47,368 nucleotides of DNA from JAAZNO01 sp012798275 (GTDB lineage Bacteria; Chloroflexota; Anaerolineae; B4-G1; SLSP01), in assembly GCA_035347995.1 (NCBI GenBank), contig DAOPQD010000018.1:1-47368 (forward strand), read 5' to 3'. This document shows positions 41,987 through 47,368 of the stretch, in pieces. The notes under the pieces are model-generated. The model was given only the letters and a program-made list of their open reading frames with translations. It did no database searches and was not told the DNA's origin. Every line of letters begins with the position of its first letter. Positions within the stretch are counted from its first letter, which is position 1. The position numbers and the translations under genes are program-made.

Positions 41987-43606
41987 TTATGCCTGGGACT
42001 CGTGACGCGCAATGGCGGCCTGAATGAAACCACAGAAAAGCGGATGCGGACGGTGCAGGCGCGTGCGGAACTCCGGGTGGAACTGGCAACCGACCATCCA
42101 GGGATGATCGCGCAGCTCGGCGACCTCCACCAGCCGCCCGTCAGGCGACAGCCCGCTGAACACCATCCCCGCCTGCGAGAGCAGCTCGCGATAGGCGTTG
42201 TTGAATTCGAAGCGGTGCCGATGCCGCTCCTCAACCTCCTCCACGCCATAGGCGGCATACGCCCGGGTGCCGGGCTGAAGCCGACAGGGATAGTTGCCCA
42301 ATCGCATCGTGCCGCCTAAATCCACCAGCGCCTGTTGATCCGGCATCAGCGAGATGATGGGATAGCGCGTCTTGGGTGCAAATTCCTCGCTATTCGGCTC
42401 GTTGCTCTGCAGCATGGACCGCGCCAGCTCGATGCACATCACCTGCATCCCCAGGCACAATCCCAGATAGGGAATCTGATGGGTGCGCGCGTACCGGGCG
42501 GCGAGGACCTTCCCCTCGACGCCGCGATAACCAAAACCGCCGGGGACTACGATGCCATCGGCGGCAGCCAGCTGTTCCACCCCGTCCTCACGCTCCAACG
42601 TCTCGCTGTGCAGCCAGTCAATTTGCACGCTGTAGCCATATTTGAGCGCGGCATGGATCAGGGCTTCGCGCACGCTGATGTAAGCATCCTGCAGCTCCAC
42701 GTACTTCCCCACCAGCGCAATCCGCACGGCCGGCTTCTCCCGCAGCAACTGTTCCGTCGCCGCGCGCCAATCGTCGAGAGCAGGAGGCAGGATGCGCGCC
42801 GTCAATCCCAACCGCGCCAGCACCAGGTCCGCCAACCCCGTCTCCTCCAGCTGCAACGGCACCTCGTAGATGCTGGAGGCAGTGACGATGGGGATGACCG
42901 CGCGCGGCTCCACATCGCAGAACAGGGAGACTTTGCGGCGAATGTCCTCGTTAATGGGGATGTCAGCGCGCAAACCGATGATGTCGGGCTGAATCCCCAT
43001 CCCCCGCAATTCGCGGACGCTGTGCTGCGTCGGCTTGGTCTTGAGCTCACCGCTCGCGCCGAGGTAGGGCAGGAGAGTGATGTGAATGTAGAGCACGTTG
43101 TCGCGGCCCACGTCGTTGCGCATCTGACGGATGGCCTCAAGGAACGGCTGCCCCTCGATGTCGCCGACGGTGCCGCCGATTTCCACGAGCGCGACCTCGG
43201 CGTTGAGACGCTGCGCCGCCTGGACGATCCGCCGCTTGATCTCGTTCGTGACGTGCGGCACGACCTGAATGGTGCCGCCGAGATAATCCCCGCGCCGCTC
43301 CTTGGCGATCACGTCGCTGTAAACCTGCCCGGAGGTGACGTTGTTGAGCTTGCTGAGGCTTTCGTCAATGAAGCGTTCGTAGTGCCCCAGATCGAGGTCC
43401 GTCTCCGCGCCATCATCGGTGACAAAGACTTCCCCGTGTTGATAGGGCGCCATCGTGCCGGGATCCACGTTGAGATAGGGATCCAGCTTCTGAATCGAAA
43501 CGCGCAAGCCGCGCGCCTTGAGCAGCCGTCCGACCGAGGCCGCGGTAATGCCCTTCCCCAGCGAGCTGACCACGCCACCGGTAACGAAGATGTATTTAGT
43601 TGCCAA
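41987..43606 (-). CDS. pyrG: CTP synthase
   Basis: Cytosolic enzyme converting UTP, ATP and glutamine to CTP, 539 aa. The synthetase domain starts with YIFVTGGVVSSLGKG (P loop) and contains GTMAPYQHGEVFVTDDGAETD. The glutamine amidotransferase domain has VPGGFGYRG (oxyanion), the nucleophile Cys in GLCLGMQVMCIE, and His-x-Glu in CQFHPEF. The start is a TTG at 43606, which has GGAGG 8 bases upstream and gives the standard N terminus. I saw no C-rich reiterative start of the kind that regulates pyrG in Bacillus. Confidence 0.97.
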   Translation of the reverse strand: MATKYIFVTGGVVSSLGKGITAASVGRLLKARGLRVSIQKLDPYLNVDPGTMAPYQHGEVFVTDDGAETDLDLGHYERFIDESLSKLNNVTSGQVYSDVIAKERRGDYLGGTIQVVPHVTNEIKRRIVQAAQRLNAEVALVEIGGTVGDIEGQPFLEAIRQMRNDVGRDNVLYIHITLLPYLGASGELKTKPTQHSVRELRGMGIQPDIIGLRADIPINEDIRRKVSLFCDVEPRAVIPIVTASSIYEVPLQLEETGLADLVLARLGLTARILPPALDDWRAATEQLLREKPAVRIALVGKYVELQDAYISVREALIHAALKYGYSVQIDWLHSETLEREDGVEQLAAADGIVVPGGFGYRGVEGKVLAARYARTHQIPYLGLCLGMQVMCIELARSMLQSNEPNSEEFAPKTRYPIISLMPDQQALVDLGGTMRLGNYPCRLQPGTRAYAAYGVEEVEERHRHRFEFNNAYRELLSQAGMVFSGLSPDGRLVEVAELRDHPWMVGCQFHPEFRTRLHRPHPLFCGFIQAAIARHESQA

Positions 43607-43629
43607 TCCACGAGCCTCCGCAATCTAAA

Positions 43630-43658
43630 ATGTTACCCCATAGCCCTGGAAAAGTCAG
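43630..43658 (-). promoter_or_regulatory. possible pyrG promoter
   Basis: CTGACT (43658-43653), 17 bases and TAACAT (43635-43630) on the minus strand, each 4 of 6 to consensus. It is the best candidate in the 107 bases between glyS and pyrG. Confidence 0.35.
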
Positions 43659-43703
43659 GAGGATCCCAGCCGCATGTCCCTCGACGCCCCCGCTGAGAGC
43701 TAA

Positions 43704-43728
43704 AACCCTTCCATTAGAACCCTTCCAT
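43704..43728 (-). repeat. 14-base-period tandem duplication at the glyS stop
   Basis: The minus strand carries ATGGAAGGGTT twice, 14 bases apart. The first copy encodes the last four GlyRS residues (Met-Glu-Gly-Phe) and the stop TAA. The second starts within that stop (TAATG) and again reads Met-Glu-Gly-Phe-stop. Confidence 0.6.
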
Positions 43729-46700
43729 CTGGCTCAAATCCACGATCCCCCGCGGCAGGGCGGCGACGCGCTGGACCAACGCGAGCCGGGCTTCCCGCAC
43801 CGTCGGGTCAGGATCCATCACCAGAATCGCGTCGAAGAAGCGCTGAATCACGGGCACTAACGGCTGAAACGCGGTAAAGAAGGCATCCACGGTGTTCTGC
43901 CCCGCGAGTTGCCCTTCCGCAGCGAGCAGAGCCTGGTAGAGGGCCAGCTCCTCCGGCAGGCACAGGACTTCGGCCCGCAAGGTCAGCAACGGCTGATCGC
44001 GGGTGATGCGCACACAGCGCGCGTAGTTGTCGCGCATCAGCGCCCAATTCGGGCGAGAAACCCAGCGGGCCAGCTGGATCACCGCCTCGCGCGCCGCGTA
44101 GGGACGTTCCCCCTGCGCAGCCAGCACAGCCTCGACCACGTCGTAAGCGAAGCCTTCCTCGCGCAGCAGCCCATTCAGCCGCCCGATGACGAACGTCAAC
44201 GCCTGCTCCAGCGCCTCGGAGGGCGCCGCGACAGGCAGGAGCCGCGCCGCCTCGGCCAGGCCCTCGCGCACGGAGAAGCTACCGGGCCAGGCGAGCAGCA
44301 GCTGCACCAGCCCCAACGCCAGGCGCCGCAAGCCGTAAGGATCCGCCGAGCCGGTAGGGGCCAGCCCGACGGCGAAAAGCCCTGCCAGGCTGTCCAGACG
44401 GTCGGTCACCGCCAGGGCAAAACCGGCAGGGGAAGCGGGTAATGCGTCTCCCGCCGCCGCAGGCAGATAGTGCTCGAAGATCGCCTGCGCCACTGCCGGC
44501 GGCTCGCCGGAGAGCAGCGCATAGTCGCGCCCCATCACCCCCTGCAGGCTCGTCATCTCCACCACCATCTGCGTCGCCAAATCGGCCTTCGCCAGCCGCG
44601 CCGCCCGCACCAGGATCTCCAGGTCCAGCGGCGCGAGCCCCAGCCGCAGCCCCACCCACGGCGCCAGCGCTTCCAGCCGCTGCGATTTGTCCAGCATCGA
44701 TCCGAGGCGCTCCTGGAAGGTGAGCTTCCGCAACCGGGGCACGAAGCTCGCCAACGGCTGCCGGCGATCCTGCCTGTAGAAGTACTCCGCATCGGCGTAG
44801 CGCGCCCGAATCACGCCCTCGTTACCGGCGCGGACGATGTCCAGATGCTCGCGTCCGCCGTTCCGCACCGCGATGAAGTAGGGCAACAGCCGGTCTTCCA
44901 CATCGAAGACGGGGAAATAGCGCTGATGCTTCTTCATCACCGCGACGAGGGCCTCCTGCGGCAATTCGAGATAACGCGTCTCGAAACTGCCCAGCAAAGC
45001 CGTCGGTACCTCCACCAGGTTCGTCACCTCCTCCAGCAATGCCGCGTCCTCCAAAATCCGCCCGCCCACGCTTTCCGCGAGGGCCTGCACCTGTGAGCGG
45101 ATGGTCGCCGCCCGCACCTCGGGATCTACCAGCACGCCGTAAGATTCGAGGGTCGGCTTGAGGGCGCACGCATCCGTCAGCGCCACCTCCGGCGATCCGG
45201 CGGGACGCGGCCCGCGCGTGAGCCGACCGCTCGCTACGCCCGCGTAGCTGCAGGGGATCACGTCCTCGCCCAACAGGGCCACTATCCAGCGCAACGGGCG
45301 GCTGAAGGCGACGCCCGTCTCGTTCCAACGCATGGAGCGCGGAAAACGCAGCCCGGCCATCCAGCCGGGGAGCAGCTGCGCGAGCACTTCCGCAGCGGGA
45401 CGCCCCGCCTCCCGCCGGGTGACGACGACGTACTCGCCGCCCTCCAGCGTCTCCACCCGCAACGCGGCGACGGCGACACCCTGAGCGCGGGCAAAACCTT
45501 CCGCCGCACGGGTCGGGGCGCCGTCCTTGTCGAACGCAGCGCGCGCGGACGGTCCCTTGACCACGCGCTCCTGATCGGGCTGCTGCCGCGCCAGTTCTTC
45601 CACGAAAACGATGAGGCGGCGCGGCGTGCCCCAAATGTGCAGCGCTCCGTGCTCCAGGCGCGCTTCAGCCAGCGCCGCCGGGACCATCGTGCGGAGCTGC
45701 GCCAGCGCTTCGCTCAGATGCGAAGTGGGCAACTCCTCCACTCCCAGCTCGAAGAGGAACGGCGCGTGCGTTGATGACGCGGTCACCTGCGAGGCCGGTC
45801 CCGGCTCCCCGAGGGGCAGACGCAGCGGATGTCCCTGGGAAACGACCGCAGACGTGCGCAGGCCAGGTCGTCCCCGCCAGGGGAAGCCCGCCGCGTTGCG
45901 TTGCGCCAGATAGGCGTCGGCGACGCGCCGCGAGAGGCCCCGCATCCGCTTGAAGAAGCTCGCCCGCTCGGTCACCCCCACCACGCCACGGGCATCCAGC
46001 AGGTTGAAGGCGTGAGAACAGCGCAGGATATAGTCCAGGGCCGGGACGACCAGGCCCGCCTCCAGGCAGCTGCGCGCCTCGGCCTCGAAGAGCTCGTACA
46101 TCGTTTGCACCCGCTCGATGTCGGCGAGCTCGAAATCGTAGCGGCAATAATCCACTTCTTGATCCAGGAGAATCTCGCCGTAGGTGTGCTGCCCATCCCA
46201 GGAGAGTTCCCACACCGAGGCGACCCCTTGCAGGTACATGGCCAGGCGCTCAAGGCCGTAGGTGATTTCCACCGCCGGCAGCTCCAGGTTCAGCCCCCCC
46301 GCCTGCTGGAAGTAGGTGTACTGCGTGATCTCCATCCCGTCGAGCCAGACTTCCCAACCCAGCCCCCAGGCGCCCAGGGCAGGGCTCTCCCAGTTGTCCT
46401 CCACGAAACGGATGTCGTGCTCCTCACGCTTGATGCCCAGGGCCTCCAGGCTGCGCAAGTAGCGCTCCTGGGGGTCGCCGGGATCGGGCTTGAGGATGAC
46501 CTGAAATTGGGTATGCATCTGCATCCGATTGGGATTGTCGCCGTAGCGCCCGTCATCGGGACGGAAGGAAGGCTCGGCGTAGCCCACATTCCACGGCTCC
46601 GGCCCCAACACGCGCAGGATAGTCGCCGGGTTCATCGTCCCGGCGCCCACTTTCTCGTTGTAGGGCTGCCAGATCAACGCGCCTTGTTCCGACCAAAACT

Positions 46701-46737
46701 GCTGCAACCGCATGATAATTTCTTGAAACGTCAGCAT
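43714..46737 (-). CDS. glyS: glycyl-tRNA synthetase, fused alpha and beta chains
   Basis: Charges tRNA-Gly. One 1007-aa chain joins what are usually two genes, glyQ and glyS. Residues 1 to about 300 are the alpha chain: LTFQEIIMRLQQFW, GAGTMNPATILRVLGPEPW, YVEPS-like YAEPSFRPDDGRYG, EITQYTYFQQ and LERLAMYLQ. A linker of about 30 residues leads to the beta chain: FLFELGVEELP, then the HD-like and anticodon-binding regions, ending PRGIVDLSQMEGF. The ATG at 46737 has GAGGG 4 bases upstream; an in-frame start 33 bases up is less likely. It follows the GNAT gene by 29 bases on the same strand. No T-box leader is present immediately upstream. Confidence 0.95.
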   Translation of the reverse strand: MLTFQEIIMRLQQFWSEQGALIWQPYNEKVGAGTMNPATILRVLGPEPWNVGYAEPSFRPDDGRYGDNPNRMQMHTQFQVILKPDPGDPQERYLRSLEALGIKREEHDIRFVEDNWESPALGAWGLGWEVWLDGMEITQYTYFQQAGGLNLELPAVEITYGLERLAMYLQGVASVWELSWDGQHTYGEILLDQEVDYCRYDFELADIERVQTMYELFEAEARSCLEAGLVVPALDYILRCSHAFNLLDARGVVGVTERASFFKRMRGLSRRVADAYLAQRNAAGFPWRGRPGLRTSAVVSQGHPLRLPLGEPGPASQVTASSTHAPFLFELGVEELPTSHLSEALAQLRTMVPAALAEARLEHGALHIWGTPRRLIVFVEELARQQPDQERVVKGPSARAAFDKDGAPTRAAEGFARAQGVAVAALRVETLEGGEYVVVTRREAGRPAAEVLAQLLPGWMAGLRFPRSMRWNETGVAFSRPLRWIVALLGEDVIPCSYAGVASGRLTRGPRPAGSPEVALTDACALKPTLESYGVLVDPEVRAATIRSQVQALAESVGGRILEDAALLEEVTNLVEVPTALLGSFETRYLELPQEALVAVMKKHQRYFPVFDVEDRLLPYFIAVRNGGREHLDIVRAGNEGVIRARYADAEYFYRQDRRQPLASFVPRLRKLTFQERLGSMLDKSQRLEALAPWVGLRLGLAPLDLEILVRAARLAKADLATQMVVEMTSLQGVMGRDYALLSGEPPAVAQAIFEHYLPAAAGDALPASPAGFALAVTDRLDSLAGLFAVGLAPTGSADPYGLRRLALGLVQLLLAWPGSFSVREGLAEAARLLPVAAPSEALEQALTFVIGRLNGLLREEGFAYDVVEAVLAAQGERPYAAREAVIQLARWVSRPNWALMRDNYARCVRITRDQPLLTLRAEVLCLPEELALYQALLAAEGQLAGQNTVDAFFTAFQPLVPVIQRFFDAILVMDPDPTVREARLALVQRVAALPRGIVDLSQMEGF

Positions 46738-46766
46738 TTTTCCCTCGTCACTCGTCGTGTTACGCC

Positions 46767-47357
46767 TCACGCGCTACGCTGTGCCAACCAGTCCGCTTTC
46801 AGCATCGCGTAGAGATAGGTGTCCCGCCGCGAGCCGTCCGCCAGGAGCAAGTGCTGCCGCAAGACACCTTCATGGGTCAGGCCGGCTTTTTCGGCCGTGC
46901 GACGACTGGCAAGATTGCGCCCGTCGCACCGCCAGGCAAGGCGCTCCCAGGGCCACTCGGTGAAGCCCCAGGTGAGCAGCGCCCGCAACACCGCCGTGCC
47001 CAATCCTTTGCCGGCGGCGTCGGCGCGAATCCACATGCCGATCTCCGCGGCACGCTGCGGCAAGCCGCCCTCGCGCAGATGAAAGCCGCTGCCTCCCAGC
47101 AAACGCCGTTCATCGGGGCTGAAAATGCCCAGGACGAAATCGTCGTTCAACAGATAGCGCGCCCGGAAACGCCGCACCGTGATCTCGGATTCCTCCACGC
47201 TCTGATGGGGTTTGGCCCACACCATGAACGGCGCGAGATGCTCATAGGAGCCGTTGACCGCCTCAGCGAGGCGGCCCCCATCCCCCGGCAGATACGAACG
47301 CAACACAAAGGCCGGCGTGACATAGCGTTCCGGCGCGATAAAAGCTTCTGTGCCCAT
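46767..47357 (-). CDS. GNAT-family N-acetyltransferase (RimJ/RimL-like)
   Basis: A 196-aa acetyltransferase of the RimJ/RimL group, which acetylates N-terminal amino groups of ribosomal proteins or small amines with acetyl-CoA. Visible: VLRSYLPGDGGRLAEAVN (N-terminal strand and helix), EIGMWIRADAAGKGLGTAVLRA (acetyl-CoA loop, in place of R/QxxGxG/A), and CDGRNLASRRTAEKAGLTHEGVLR, a hallmark of the subfamily. The ATG at 47357 is 12 bases from the window edge with only GAGCTC before it, so the start and any upstream partner cannot be checked. Same strand as glyS, likely cotranscribed. Confidence 0.9.
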   Translation of the reverse strand: MGTEAFIAPERYVTPAFVLRSYLPGDGGRLAEAVNGSYEHLAPFMVWAKPHQSVEESEITVRRFRARYLLNDDFVLGIFSPDERRLLGGSGFHLREGGLPQRAAEIGMWIRADAAGKGLGTAVLRALLTWGFTEWPWERLAWRCDGRNLASRRTAEKAGLTHEGVLRQHLLLADGSRRDTYLYAMLKADWLAQRSA

Positions 47358-47368
47358 GGTTGAGCTCC

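Noticed and set aside
46738..46766. T-box regulator ahead of glyS
   Set aside because: Only 29 bases separate it from the GNAT gene, too short for a T box, and no T-box bulge sequence (TGGNACCGCG) is seen there.

Overview
The window is a GC-rich (about 60-65 percent by eye), densely packed bacterial chromosome segment: 33 protein genes, one tRNA, no rRNA, no CRISPR array, no prophage and no intact transposase. The best taxonomic guess is a Chloroflexota lineage (Anaerolineae/Caldilineae-like). This rests on family knowledge and not on a search: a PASTA kinase ending in a beta-sandwich module I associate with that phylum, a large secreted BNR/propeller-type protein, a CpXC protein, extended -10 promoters with short leaders, and families of short dispersed intergenic repeats.

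Layout. (1) 1-6065: COG0402 amidohydrolase, Lon protease, TatD nuclease, and an unrecognised membrane-anchored protein. (2) 6265-10210: polyprenyl synthase, GT2 glycosyltransferase, EamA transporter and a glutaminyl-cyclase-like M28 lipoprotein, overlapping or nearly so, behind a 121-bp element with terminal inverted repeats. (3) 10241-14600: DNA polymerase I and a CpXC-domain protein. (4) 14791-20211: three genes coupled by ATGA overlaps, encoding complex-I/Mrp-type membrane subunits, then a GAF-PAS histidine kinase 8 bp downstream. (5) 20281-24605: divergent PASTA kinase, FtsH, tRNA-Ser(GGA). (6) 24621-27106: alpha/beta hydrolase, prepilin peptidase, DUF2156 protein. (7) 27107-27716: a gene-free 610-bp nest of repeats and strong hairpins. 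(8) 27717-30375: DegV and a B12-binding radical SAM protein. (9) 30506-36343: a split phosphate locus, pstS-pstC-pstA-pstB1 leftward and pstB2-phoU-HAD rightward, from a shared promoter region of about 100 bp. (10) 36373-47357: a 1334-aa secreted repeat protein, a second histidine kinase, CTP synthase, a fused GlyQS glycyl-tRNA synthetase and a GNAT acetyltransferase.

How they work together. Much of the content is housekeeping: Lon and FtsH proteolysis, PolA, PyrG, GlyRS, tRNA-Ser. The clearest functional unit is phosphate uptake. It has two different PstB ATPases, one per divergent operon, and both promoters lie so close to their start codons that leaderless mRNAs are predicted. The most unusual unit is the complex-I-like trio: it appears to have lost the usual proton-channel Lys/Glu residues and is wired to a histidine kinase, suggesting a non-canonical or regulatory role.

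Limits. Product names come from motifs read by eye. Promoters and hairpins are pattern matches without experimental support. No homology search or folding calculation was run.
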